Shown here piece after piece: positions 16,207 through 25,223 of a stretch of 64,000 bases of DNA. Position 1 is the stretch's first letter. Each line of letters starts with the position of its first letter. The translations under genes and the position numbers were made by a program. The DNA lies in assembly GCA_016720595.1 (NCBI GenBank), contig JADKKI010000029.1, forward strand, positions 62,001-126,000, written 5' to 3'. The notes beneath the pieces were generated by a model, which worked only from the letters and a program-made list of their open reading frames with translations, ran no database searches and was not told the DNA's origin. Origin of the DNA: Myxococcales bacterium (GTDB taxonomy: Bacteria > Myxococcota_A > Polyangia > Haliangiales > Haliangiaceae).

Positions 16207-17543
16207 GGAATTCGGAGACCGAGGCTGCGCCAGCCTGCGTTCCCCGGATCGAGGCGCGCGGCCTCGGCGCTGTAGAGGTCCGCCCGCGAGGCATTGGAGG
16301 ATGCGCGCTCGAGCCGCGAGGCCAGCTCGTACAGGCGGGCGTCGCGCGCGCCGGTGGCGAGTGCTGCGCGTACGGCGTCGAGCGCCTCGCGCCGGTTGCC
16401 GCCGGCGGCGAGGGCTCGGGCCAATTGAAACCGGGTGTCCGCGCTCGGCCGCGCGGCGACCTCTTCCCGCGCGAGAGTGATCGCCTCGACGATGTCCGGA
16501 GGTGCGCCGCGATCGACCAGGATCTCCACGAGCTCGAGGCGGTGGCCGGTGCCGTTGTCGCGGAGCTCCGCGCGCACCAGCTTCTCGACCAGGGCGCGCG
16601 TGCTCGTGGCGCCGGCGAGATCGCCGGCGAGCTCCTGTGCGCGGGCCTCGTCGATCAGGTAGCGGACTTGATGAGAGGTGACGAACGCGTCCTCGAACCG
16701 CTGCTTGGCCTGCTTGGCGTGGCCGGTGCGCAGCGCGAGCTCGCCCTGGTGCGCCACCGCGAGCGCATAGCCCGGCGCGATCCGCACGGCCTCGGCCAGC
16801 AGCGTGTCGGCATCGGCCCACTCGCCACGGCGCAGGAGGAAGCGGGCCCACAGCGTGCGCAGGCGCGCGGCCTCCTCGGGATCGCCGGCCTCCTCGAGAG
16901 ACGCGGCGTGTGCGAAGTCATAGGCGGCCTCGGCGTCACGGCCCTGCGCCTGGAACACGAGCGCGCGCATCAGATAGCCGGCGCTGTCGGGCTTCACGCC
17001 CACGGCCCACTCCGCGGCCTCGCTCGCGCGATCGAGCTCGCCGAGCGCGAGGTGCGAGGCGGCGAGCACGCCGAGCGCGCCCGGCGATCGAGAGTGCGTG
17101 AGGAACTCGCGGGCGAGTGAGATCGCCGTGCGGAACTCGTGGTGCGTGGTCGCGAGCTTCGCCAGCGTGAGCGGCGCCGAGCTCGGATACGGCAGGATCG
17201 CGAGCGAGCGCTTCGCGACCTCGCTGCTCCTCTTGTAGTCCTCGGGATCGGCCGCGAGCTGCGCGCGCCGGAGATAGAGGTCCGCGAGATCGGCCATCTC
17301 CATCGGCGAGGCGACCGGGGCGCTGGTCCGGGCTTCGAGCGCCGTGATCGTCGCGTTCAGCTCGTCGATCGGTGAGACCCGCGCGGCGATCGGATAGCGA
17401 TAGTGAACGATCGAAGGATCGGGCGCGAGCGCTCCGCGCGGGGGCGTCACCGCACGCGCGCCGTGAGACCCGATCAGGCCGACGAGGGCGACCACGCCGC
17501 CCAGCGCCAGCACGGACACGACACGCGTGTAGCGAGACCCCAT
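16203..17543 (-). CDS. membrane-anchored or exported TPR protein
   Basis: A 446-aa protein with an N-terminal signal/anchor (VVSVLALGGVVALVGLIGSHG, residues about 8-28) and around nine degenerate TPRs covering 60-440 (for example PGALGVLAASHLALGELDRA, DTRFQLARALAAGGNRREAL). TPRs scaffold protein complexes. I chose ATG 17543; a GTG six codons upstream (17561) is possible. It is the first gene of the operon with HupE (GTGA overlap) and is divergent from a DUF4331 gene across 110 bp, so the five genes probably form one functional locus. Confidence 0.85.
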   Translation of the reverse strand: MGSRYTRVVSVLALGGVVALVGLIGSHGARAVTPPRGALAPDPSIVHYRYPIAARVSPIDELNATITALEARTSAPVASPMEMADLADLYLRRAQLAADPEDYKRSSEVAKRSLAILPYPSSAPLTLAKLATTHHEFRTAISLAREFLTHSRSPGALGVLAASHLALGELDRASEAAEWAVGVKPDSAGYLMRALVFQAQGRDAEAAYDFAHAASLEEAGDPEEAARLRTLWARFLLRRGEWADADTLLAEAVRIAPGYALAVAHQGELALRTGHAKQAKQRFEDAFVTSHQVRYLIDEARAQELAGDLAGATSTRALVEKLVRAELRDNGTGHRLELVEILVDRGAPPDIVEAITLAREEVAARPSADTRFQLARALAAGGNRREALDAVRAALATGARDARLYELASRLERASSNASRADLYSAEAARLDPGNAGWRSLGLRIP

Positions 17544-17653
17544 GGGCACACTACGAGCCACGGCGCCCGGCGGATCAGCTCGATCGAAGTTCGATCCGGA
17601 TCGGTTCGAGCCTCGTAGAGAGGGGGCAACTTCATTCCCTGAGGGGGGAACCT

Positions 17654-18496
17654 ATGAGGAATCTACGAGTATTTCTAGCAGCTTCCGTGATCGCCGGGAT
17701 GGCGATGGTGGGAGCCACCACCCAGGCCTTCGCCTCCGACCACGACGATGGCGAGACCGACATCAAGGCGCGCGCGCTGAACCTCTCGGACCACTACGCC
17801 TTCAAGGCGCCGGGGGCGACGGACCTCTCGCTGATCATGTACTTCAACCCGCGCTCGCTGCCGGGCCGCCAGTACTACATGAGCACGAAGGCTCGCTACG
17901 AGTTCCACGTCAGCAAGGTCGCGAGCAAGACCGCTGCGCCGACCGTGATGGACGACTTCATCTTCCGGTTCGAGGCGAGCGCGCCCGACATGGCGGGCGT
18001 CCAGATGGTGACGCTCACCGTCCTCAAGGATGGCCAGGTGATCGGCACGCACACCGGCGCGAGCACCGGCTTCGCCGGCTCGAAGTCCAACACCGTGACC
18101 GCGAACAACGCGACGATCGCCGGCAACGCGATCAAGTTCTTCGTGGGCCAGCGCGCTGACTCGTTCCACTTCGATGTGGTGCGCTACTTCCAGGTCCGCT
18201 CCTTCCTCGCCTCCCGCTTCTTCGGTGGCGCGGGTGGTGCGGGCGACGCGACGGCGGGGCTCGCCGACAACTGCCGCGGCGACAAGTTCCTCGCGAATCT
18301 CCTGCCCGGTGGCGCCGCTGCCAACGAGGCCGGTGGAACGCCCGATGCCGACGTGATCAACCTGTTCAACCCGCCGACCTGCGCACCTGACTTCACCAAG
18401 AACCTCAACGTCACTGCGATCGCCATGAACGTTCCCATCGCCATGCTCGGTGGGTCGATCTTCGATACGTGGTCCACCATCTCGGTGCCGGAGTGA
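17654..18496 (+). CDS. secreted DUF4331-domain protein
   Basis: A 280-aa exported protein. The signal peptide (LRVFLAASVIAGMAMVGATTQAFA) is followed by SDHDDGETDIKARALNLSDHYAF, the metal-ligand-like start typical of DUF4331. The core has FNPRSLPGRQYYMSTKARYEF and a long FFVGQRADSFHFDVVRYF segment. Function unknown; the Asp/His-rich N-terminus after cleavage could bind metal. A strong purine-rich ribosome site (GAGGGGGGAA) precedes ATG 17654. The gene is 5 bp upstream of a lipoprotein that looks like the other half of a DUF4331 protein. Confidence 0.87.
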   Translation: MRNLRVFLAASVIAGMAMVGATTQAFASDHDDGETDIKARALNLSDHYAFKAPGATDLSLIMYFNPRSLPGRQYYMSTKARYEFHVSKVASKTAAPTVMDDFIFRFEASAPDMAGVQMVTLTVLKDGQVIGTHTGASTGFAGSKSNTVTANNATIAGNAIKFFVGQRADSFHFDVVRYFQVRSFLASRFFGGAGGAGDATAGLADNCRGDKFLANLLPGGAAANEAGGTPDADVINLFNPPTCAPDFTKNLNVTAIAMNVPIAMLGGSIFDTWSTISVPE

Positions 18497-18501
18497 ACGC
18501 C

Positions 18502-19311
18502 ATGAGGATGATCAAGACCCTCGCCCTGTCCCTGCTCGTCGCCTCCGCCGCATGTGGCGACGACGGCAACCCCGTGACCCCGCCGACTCCCGACGCGGCC
18601 ATGCCCGATGCCCCGGTCACCCCACCGGCGACCGTGTACAAGCAGGTCGAGCACCTCGCTCGCCCCGGCATCAACGAGGCGCTGCTGATCACCGAGGGCT
18701 TCCTCGGTGGGTACAACGCCACCGCGCCGAGCTTCACCGGTGTCCCTGCCGCCACGCTGGCGCAGGTCGTGGGCGAGGCGAAGACCGTCCTGAAGGCGGT
18801 GTACCTCGGCTCGTGCTTGCTCAACGGCGCGCTCAACCTGTCCGCGGCGAACGGCGTCAAGCCGGCTGGCATCACGTGCCACGCGGTGGGTCCGGCGGTG
18901 TGGACCGAGAACACGCTCGCGGGCGTGACCTTGACCGCAGCGTCGATGACGGCAGCGCAGGCCTATGCCGACAAGGTGTTCGGGCAGTTCGAGCCCGATG
19001 TCATGCGCATCGACACCTCGGCGGCGAGCGGCTACCTCACGCTGTGCGGTGACGCCAACTCGACGCCGCTGCTGTGCGGTGGCCGCAACCTGAACGACGA
19101 CGTCATCGACGTCACGTACAACTACCTGATCAACGGCGCCGGCACGCCGAAGGGCGCCTACAACCAGGTCAACGCGCTGACCAGCGACGGCGTCAACTTC
19201 TCCGACGTCGACGCGAACAACGCGTACAACACCGTCACCCCGGTGCCGAACGCGCAGCAGTATCACCCGAACGTGTCCGGCACGTTCCCGTACTCGGCCG
19301 CGCCGCTCTAG
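18502..19311 (+). CDS. DUF4331-related lipoprotein
   Basis: A 269-aa lipoprotein (lipobox region LLVASAAC, Cys18) with a Pro/Asp-rich linker. The mature part contains VEHLARPGINEALLITEGFLGGYN and GGRNLNDDVIDVTYNYLING, which match the C-terminal pattern of full-length DUF4331 proteins (a RPG-NE element, then GGR-L-DDVID). The pair therefore looks like a DUF4331 protein split over two genes, or a duplication with divergence. ATG 18502 is 5 bp after the preceding stop. Role unknown. Confidence 0.82.
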   Translation: MRMIKTLALSLLVASAACGDDGNPVTPPTPDAAMPDAPVTPPATVYKQVEHLARPGINEALLITEGFLGGYNATAPSFTGVPAATLAQVVGEAKTVLKAVYLGSCLLNGALNLSAANGVKPAGITCHAVGPAVWTENTLAGVTLTAASMTAAQAYADKVFGQFEPDVMRIDTSAASGYLTLCGDANSTPLLCGGRNLNDDVIDVTYNYLINGAGTPKGAYNQVNALTSDGVNFSDVDANNAYNTVTPVPNAQQYHPNVSGTFPYSAAPL

Positions 19312-19331
19312 ATCACCCGGCGCGCTGTCTC

Positions 19332-19370
19332 CGCCGCTCTCGAATCGATCGAGGGCGGCGTTCGTCGTTT
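19332..19370 (+). terminator. terminator hairpin after the DUF4331 pair
   Basis: CGCCGCTCTCGA (19332-19343) and TCGAGGGCGGCG (19349-19360) form a 12-bp stem with one G-T wobble and a 5-nt loop, followed by the T-rich TTCGTCGTTT. It lies 20 bp beyond the stop at 19311 and before the convergent kinase gene, so it may serve both strands. Confidence 0.7.
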
Positions 19371-19386
19371 CGGCGTCGGGCCGGCC

Positions 19387-22290
19387 TCACTTGACGAGAT
19401 CGTTGACCAGCTTCTTCAGCTCCTTCAGATCGAAGGGCTTCTCGAGCTGATGGTTCGTCGTGGTCGACAGGAACTCGCGGGCGGCTCCGGTGAACGCGCC
19501 GCCGGTGACGAACACCATCCGCTGTGCCTGCGCAGGATCGAGGCGCTGCACCAGGCCGTGGAGCTCCATCCCGGTGATCTGCGGCATCATCAGGTCGCAC
19601 AGGATCACGTCGTACCGGGCGCCCTTCTCGAACAGCTCGAGTGCGGCGCTCGCACTGAGGACGGCTGTGACCACGTGTTCGGTGGAGAGGAAGCGCTTGA
19701 TCGCCATCGCGAGAGGCTCCTCGTCGTCGATCACGAGGACCGTGCCCCGCCGTAGCGGAGGGGGCGACGTGGCGCGCTGAGATTCGCGCGGCGGCGGCGG
19801 ACACTCCGCCACCGGGAGGACGACACGGAACTCGGTGCCCTTGCCAACCTCGGACTCGAACGTCAGGGTGCCGCCGAGCTGGGTGACGATGCGATGAGAG
19901 ATCGCGAGCCCGAGCCCGGTCCCGATGCCGACCGGCTTGGTGGTGAAGAACGGCGTGAAGATCCGCGAGCGCACCTCGTCCGAGATCCCCGTCCCCGTGT
20001 CGGCGACCCCGACCACCACCCGGCCGTGCTCGTCGACGGAGGTCGAGAGCGTGATCTGGTTGGCCTCGCAGTTCCCCGTGGGGATCGCATGGATCGCGTT
20101 GATGATGAGGTTGAGGAACACCTGACCCAGGCGTGACTCGTTGGCCAGGACCGGCGGGATGCGCTGGTAGTTCTTGACCAACCGTGCGCGATGCCGGAGC
20201 TCGTTCCACGCCATCCGGACCGTGGACTCGAGGACGTGCTCGACATCGACGGGACCTTGCCGATCTTCCTCCGCACGGGAGAAGATCTTGAGGTCCCGCA
20301 CGATCTCGCGCACCCGCTCTGCGGCCGAGCGCGCATCGCGGAGCTCCTCGGCCAGGTCGAGCGGCGGGTCGTCGCCCCGTGCGAACGTGCCGACATCCTG
20401 GATCGCCAGGTCGAGGTTGGCGATCACCGAGGCGAGCGGATTGTTGATCTCGTGGGCCACCCCGGCTGCGAGCGTACCGACCGAGGCCATGCGATCTGCG
20501 ACCATGAGGTGAAGCTCGGCCTGCTTCCGATCGCTGACATCGCGCCCCACGACGACGGCACCGGTGACCTTGCCGTCCTGCTTCACGGGGCCTAGCCGCA
20601 TCGAGTACCAGGCGGTGATCCCGTCGGCCTTACGCAACGGCGCGTCGAAGCCCAGCGGCTCGCCGGTGTCGATCAACTGCGCCATCGCCGTGCGCAGGCG
20701 CTCGAGCATCTCGCCCGTCAGGATGGTGAACAGGTTCTTCCCGACCCAGTCATCCGCGTGGATGCCGCGCACCTCGTGGTTGACGAAGTGGATCGCTCCA
20801 TCGAGGCTGATGTGCATCACGTAGTCGGGAGCACTGACGATCACGGCATCGAGGACAGCGGCGTGCTCCACGGCGCGCCGCTCGGCGCGTTCGCGATCCG
20901 CGAATGCGCGCGCGAGCGTGAGCGCGTGACAGATCTGCGTGGCCACGCCGCGCGCGAACGCTGTCCAATCGCTCTGATCGAGCCCGCGCCCGCGGGTGAC
21001 CATGAGCAGACCGCCGAGCGTGACGTCACCGTGGTTCAGGGGAACGAGGAGGAGCGCGGAGCCATGCACGCGGGCAAGCAGATCGCCCGAGAGCTCGGCG
21101 GAGACCTCCGGTGATGGCAGGTAGATCGCGCGGCCCTGATCCACCACCTGACGGAGGATCGTCTCGTGACCGAACAGCCCCGCGAGCTCTTCGCTGCTGG
21201 CGAACGCGTGCCCCGTGCCCACAGAACGCACGCGGAGGCTACCGTCATCGGCCTTGAGGTAGAGCGCACCGACGGCGATGCCCCCCGCATCGAAGCACTC
21301 CGCCAAGGCCTCATCGAGCGCGAGATCCACATCGCGGTGCTTGAGCACGGCCTCCGAGATCCCCGCGAGCACGGTCAGCTCCGAGGCAAGGGACGAGCAC
21401 CGCCTCGCGAGGCCGGCGTTGAGCATCACCTGCCGCTCGAGCTGCCGGAACACGCGGCGGCTGTGCTCCTTCTCGAGCTCGGGGAGGTGTTCGAGCCGGA
21501 CCGCGGGCGGCGCAGGTGTGGAGGACAGCGCGAGCTTCACCGCATCGAGCAGCTCGACGAGCTCCGGCGTGCGGGGCAGGAGGTCGTTGGCACCGGCACG
21601 CCGCGCGAGCTCTCGATCGGCGGCCTCGACGTAGCTCGAAGTGACGAGGAGCACCGGCAGGCCTGCGAGCTGTGGATCCTGGCGGATCGCCATCGCGAGC
21701 CCGAAGCCATCGAGCTCGGGCATCATGACGTCGGAGATCAACACATCGGGTAGCCGCCGGCGTGCGGCCTCGAGCGCAGCGAGGCCATCCCCGACAGCCT
21801 CGATCTCGAAGCCGAGCCGCGCGAACCTGAACGTCGCGAGCTTGAGCTGCATCGGATCGTCATCGGCGATCACGAGCCGTCGCCCGGCGCCGATCCGCAC
21901 GCCACGCAGCTCCGCGAGCGGGAGGTGCGCTTCGATGATCGGCACCAGCCGGCTCGGTGCGATCGGCTTCGCGATGATGTCGTCGAAGCCAACGCTCGAC
22001 GCGCGGGCATCATCGAGCTCGGAGATGAAGCCCGAGAACGCCAGGATCGAGACATCCTGGCCCTCGGCGAGGGCGCGGAGCTGCCCCACCAGCTCGAAGC
22101 CATCGGCATCCGGGAGCATCAGATCCTGGAGCACCACGCGCGGGTGTTCCCGGCGCATCAGCTCGCGCGCCGTCTTGCCATCTGGCGCTTCGAGCACGCG
22201 ATGGCCGTTGCGCTCCAGAGCCTTGATCACCATGCGACGGGTCGCCGAGTTGTCGTCGACCACCATGATCGTGTGGGGAGGCAGGCTCAC
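19387..22290 (-). CDS. seven-domain hybrid histidine kinase (REC-REC-GAF-PAS-HisKA-HATPase-REC)
   Basis: A 967-aa cytosolic hybrid kinase with no TM helices. Two N-terminal receivers ([12 protein letters not shown] with [25 protein letters not shown] with [13 protein letters not shown]) are followed by a GAF-like domain (about 290-460), a PAS domain ([20 protein letters not shown]), HisKA ([13 protein letters not shown]), HATPase ([12 protein letters not shown]) and a C-terminal receiver ([29 protein letters not shown]). Several inputs and outputs could converge here. It is last in a three-gene phosphorelay operon and overlaps the preceding receiver gene by 4 bp. Confidence 0.95.
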   Translation of the reverse strand: MSLPPHTIMVVDDNSATRRMVIKALERNGHRVLEAPDGKTARELMRREHPRVVLQDLMLPDADGFELVGQLRALAEGQDVSILAFSGFISELDDARASSVGFDDIIAKPIAPSRLVPIIEAHLPLAELRGVRIGAGRRLVIADDDPMQLKLATFRFARLGFEIEAVGDGLAALEAARRRLPDVLISDVMMPELDGFGLAMAIRQDPQLAGLPVLLVTSSYVEAADRELARRAGANDLLPRTPELVELLDAVKLALSSTPAPPAVRLEHLPELEKEHSRRVFRQLERQVMLNAGLARRCSSLASELTVLAGISEAVLKHRDVDLALDEALAECFDAGGIAVGALYLKADDGSLRVRSVGTGHAFASSEELAGLFGHETILRQVVDQGRAIYLPSPEVSAELSGDLLARVHGSALLLVPLNHGDVTLGGLLMVTRGRGLDQSDWTAFARGVATQICHALTLARAFADRERAERRAVEHAAVLDAVIVSAPDYVMHISLDGAIHFVNHEVRGIHADDWVGKNLFTILTGEMLERLRTAMAQLIDTGEPLGFDAPLRKADGITAWYSMRLGPVKQDGKVTGAVVVGRDVSDRKQAELHLMVADRMASVGTLAAGVAHEINNPLASVIANLDLAIQDVGTFARGDDPPLDLAEELRDARSAAERVREIVRDLKIFSRAEEDRQGPVDVEHVLESTVRMAWNELRHRARLVKNYQRIPPVLANESRLGQVFLNLIINAIHAIPTGNCEANQITLSTSVDEHGRVVVGVADTGTGISDEVRSRIFTPFFTTKPVGIGTGLGLAISHRIVTQLGGTLTFESEVGKGTEFRVVLPVAECPPPPRESQRATSPPPLRRGTVLVIDDEEPLAMAIKRFLSTEHVVTAVLSASAALELFEKGARYDVILCDLMMPQITGMELHGLVQRLDPAQAQRMVFVTGGAFTGAAREFLSTTTNHQLEKPFDLKELKKLVNDLVK

Positions 22291-22673
22291 GAGACGACCA
22301 GCCGCTTGCCGAGGTGCTTCGCGATCGTCTCGGGGAGTGCCCTCGTGTCGATCGGCTTGGTGACGTAGTCATCGCAGCCCGCCGCCTCCGCCCTCTCCCG
22401 ATCGCCCGTCATCGCGTACGCGGTCACCGCGACGATGATGATGTCGCGGGTCTCGGGATCGGCCTTGAGCTTCCGCGTCAAGGCGAGGCCATCGGTCCCT
22501 GGCAGCTGGAGATCCATGAGGATCAGATCGGGACGCTGGCGACCGATCGATTCGATCGCGGCATCCGCATCGAGCGCCGTCGTGACCTCGTAGCCATTGG
22601 CCGTCATCAAGTATGCGACCAGCTTGAGATTCGTGGCGTTGTCGTCGACGATCAGGATCCGCTCGCCCGCCAT
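22287..22673 (-). CDS. single-domain response regulator
   Basis: A 128-aa stand-alone receiver: acidic pair in ILIVDDNATNLK, phospho-acceptor Asp in LILMDLQLPGTDG, Thr/Ser in VAVTAYAM, and Lys in DDYVTKPID. It resembles DivK/CheY-type relay proteins with no output domain. It is linked to the upstream hybrid kinase by a TGATG stop/start overlap and to the downstream kinase by a 4-bp overlap, so it probably shuttles phosphoryl groups between the two kinases. Confidence 0.95.
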   Translation of the reverse strand: MAGERILIVDDNATNLKLVAYLMTANGYEVTTALDADAAIESIGRQRPDLILMDLQLPGTDGLALTRKLKADPETRDIIIVAVTAYAMTGDRERAEAAGCDDYVTKPIDTRALPETIAKHLGKRLVVS

Positions 22674-24280
22674 CACGCCCCTCCGCGAGGATCGCTTGGG
22701 ACACCGGCCCGAACCAGCGACGCGAGCAGGTGACCTCGATCGATCGGCTTGTACAGGACCTCGTGCACGCTGAACCCGGCGATCACCTTGGCGTCCGGCA
22801 CCACGGTGACCACGATGATCGGCACGTCGAGGTTGCCGCACTCCCCGTGCAGCGCCGCGAGTAGATCGAGGCCGGTCATGTCAGGCAGCAGCAGATCGAT
22901 CGTCACGGCATCGGGGCGGTGCTCGCGGAACCGGGTCAACGCCTCGGCGCCCGTGGTGGCGAGCTCCACGGCATAGCCTCCGTCGGCGAGTGCGCTGACG
23001 AGCTGCGCCTGATCGCGCAGGTCATCCTCCACCACGAGGACCGTGCGCATCCCATCACGGAACACCGGCGGCCGCGTCCGCGTTCGTGGCAGCTCGAGGG
23101 TCGCGGTGATCTTGCGAGGCAGGATCGCGTGGAACGTACTGCCCTTGCCCATCTCGCTGGTGACGCCCACGCTCCCACCCTGTGCCTCGACCAGCCGCTT
23201 GGTCAGCGCGAGTCCGAGGCCGGTGCCTTGGTGGCGCTTGCCGCTGCCGACCTCGAGCTGCTGGAATTCGATGAACAGCTTGCCGAGATCCGCGGGGGCC
23301 ACGCCGATCCCGGTGTCCTCGACCTCGAGCCGAAACCGCTCCGCGTCGACGGCGATCGCTCGGATCGTGACGCGCCCTTCCTCGGGTGTGAACTTCAGAG
23401 CGTTCGAGAGGTAGTTGTAGGCGACCTGCTTCAGGCGTGCGGCATCGAGGACGAGGTCATCGAGGGAGGGATCGACCTCGGTCTGGATCCGGATCTGCTT
23501 GGCCGCCGCACTGGTCCGGAGGATCGCGGAGACCTCTCCGAGGATCTTCTGCAGATCGGCGGGCTCGGGCCGGAACTCGAGCCGGCCGGCCTCGACCTTC
23601 GAGAGATCGAGCACATCGTTGATCAGCTGGAGCAGGTGGCGACTGCTGGTCAGGATGTCACCGAGAAATTCGCGAAACTCCGGCGCCTCGGGCTTCACGT
23701 GCCCGTCGTGCAGCAGCTCGGTGAAGCCGATGATCGCGTTGAGTGGGGTCCGCAGCTCGTGCGACATGTTCGCGAGGAACTCGCTCTTCAGCCGGCTCGC
23801 CTCCTGGATCCGCCGGTTCTGCATCTCGAGCTCTTCACTCCGTCGTCGGATCTCCTCGGTCTTGAGCCGGTCACTCGCCTCGCGGAGCGCGCGCTGTACC
23901 GCGGGGACGAACCGCTTCGGCTTGTCCTTCGAGAGGAAATCGAGGGCACCCGCACGCAGCGCATCGACCGCCGGCTCCTCTCCGATGGTCCCCGAGATCA
24001 CCATGCACGGGATCCGCAGCTTGCGGCTGGTGAGCGCCTCGAGCACCTGGCGACCGCCGAACCCAGGCATCGCCCAGTCCGTGATCACGAGGTCCCACGG
24101 GAACGCGAGCGCCGCGTCGAACTGCAGCGGCGAGGCCACGCGCATCGCCGTGACCTCGTAGCCTCCGCGCCGCAGCTCGCGGAGCAGGATCTCGAAATCA
24201 TCCTCGGAATCCTCGGCGACGAGGAGCCTCAATGCGACCGGCGACGACGAACTCGACAACGCTCCTACCCCTTCCTCCAC
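22673..24280 (-). CDS. hybrid histidine kinase (REC-HisKA-HATPase-REC)
   Basis: About 535 aa. An N-terminal receiver (LRLLVAEDSEDDFEILL; LVITDWAMPGFGG) is followed by a coiled linker (RLKTEEIRRRSEELEMQNR), HisKA (LANMSHELRTPLNAIIGFTE), HATPase (DTGIGVAPADLGKLF; GTGLGLALTKRLVE) and a C-terminal receiver (VLVVEDDLRDQAQLV; VTIDLLLPDMTG). No membrane segment. The start is uncertain: GTG 24280 precedes a GGAGGAAGGGG tract that could itself be the ribosome site for a TTG seven codons on; the frame is open to an ATG at 24379. First gene of the operon. Confidence 0.93.
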   Translation of the reverse strand: MEEGVGALSSSSSPVALRLLVAEDSEDDFEILLRELRRGGYEVTAMRVASPLQFDAALAFPWDLVITDWAMPGFGGRQVLEALTSRKLRIPCMVISGTIGEEPAVDALRAGALDFLSKDKPKRFVPAVQRALREASDRLKTEEIRRRSEELEMQNRRIQEASRLKSEFLANMSHELRTPLNAIIGFTELLHDGHVKPEAPEFREFLGDILTSSRHLLQLINDVLDLSKVEAGRLEFRPEPADLQKILGEVSAILRTSAAAKQIRIQTEVDPSLDDLVLDAARLKQVAYNYLSNALKFTPEEGRVTIRAIAVDAERFRLEVEDTGIGVAPADLGKLFIEFQQLEVGSGKRHQGTGLGLALTKRLVEAQGGSVGVTSEMGKGSTFHAILPRKITATLELPRTRTRPPVFRDGMRTVLVVEDDLRDQAQLVSALADGGYAVELATTGAEALTRFREHRPDAVTIDLLLPDMTGLDLLAALHGECGNLDVPIIVVTVVPDAKVIAGFSVHEVLYKPIDRGHLLASLVRAGVPSDPRGGA

Positions 24281-24388
24281 AATACCCCGACGCGCCCCGA
24301 CGACAACTACCGCCGTCGTCTCGAAAGTCAATTGAGTGAACGTTTTGGGCCGGGGTGCAGCAAATTGCGGCACCCCCACGTGCGCGAA

Positions 24389-25204
24389 TCAGCCCGGCGA
24401 GAGGGCCGCCAGGAACCTGTCGAGCGCCGCGGTCACGGCCGCCGGCTCTTCGACGGGCGACGAGTGGCCCGCGCGCGGGATCCTGACCAACGTCGCGCCC
24501 GAGATCGCGGCCGTGATGCGCTCGGCCTTCGCGATCGGCGTCGCTAGATCCTCCTCACCGACCAGGACGAGCGTAGGCGCGGTGATTCGCCCGAGCTCGG
24601 CATGCACACCAGCGCGATCGATCACGCCGTTGACGGCGCGCCAGATGTCCTTCCTGCGCGTCATGATCGCCACATGGCGGTCCAGCTCGGCGCGACGCGA
24701 GGCATCCGCGAGGATCGAGGCGCCCATCATGATCGGCGCCGTGCGGCTCCGCACCGCCCATATGCCGAGCACCCGGACCACCTTGGTCAGCAGGCGATAG
24801 CGTCCGATGTTCTCCACCGGCTCGGGATCCGAGGAGGTGTCGAGCAGCATCAGCGATCGCACGAGATCGGGCCGCCGAGCGGCCATCCGCATGCCGACGA
24901 AGCCACCCATCGAGAGGCCGCAGAAGTGCACCGGCCCGAGCGCGAGCTGCTCGAGCAGCGCGACCGCGTCCTGCCACACCAGCTCGATGCCGATGCAGTG
25001 GCGATCCAGATCAGCGGCGCTCTGCCCTTGGCCGCGATGGTCCCAGGCGATGCAGCGATAGCGCCCACGGAGTGCCTCGATCTGCGCCGCGAACAGCTCG
25101 GTGCCCCACAGCAGGCCGTGGCTGAACACGATGGTCTCGCCTGTCGAGCCCGGCCCCGTGTCCAGGCAATACAGCCTCGTCCCATTCACCTCGAGCATCG
25201 CCAC
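24389..25204 (-). CDS. alpha/beta-hydrolase fold protein
   Basis: A 271-aa cytosolic hydrolase of the haloperoxidase/esterase type. The oxyanion region is VFSHGLLWGTELF, the nucleophile elbow GLSMGG (Ser), the acid Asp is in VGEEDLATP, and the catalytic His in RAGHSSPVEEP, giving a full triad. GTG 25204 has GAAGG 7 nt upstream; ATG 25198 is an alternative. It begins 19 bp after the RND adaptor gene and is likely in the same operon. Substrate unknown. Confidence 0.9.
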   Translation of the reverse strand: MAMLEVNGTRLYCLDTGPGSTGETIVFSHGLLWGTELFAAQIEALRGRYRCIAWDHRGQGQSAADLDRHCIGIELVWQDAVALLEQLALGPVHFCGLSMGGFVGMRMAARRPDLVRSLMLLDTSSDPEPVENIGRYRLLTKVVRVLGIWAVRSRTAPIMMGASILADASRRAELDRHVAIMTRRKDIWRAVNGVIDRAGVHAELGRITAPTLVLVGEEDLATPIAKAERITAAISGATLVRIPRAGHSSPVEEPAAVTAALDRFLAALSPG

Positions 25205-25223
25205 ACGGCGACCTTCGCATGAC

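Noticed and set aside
14071..16275. A 730-codon plus-strand open frame over the GMC and HupE genes
   Set aside because: Antisense to two recognisable families; Glu/Arg/Asp-rich shadow frame.
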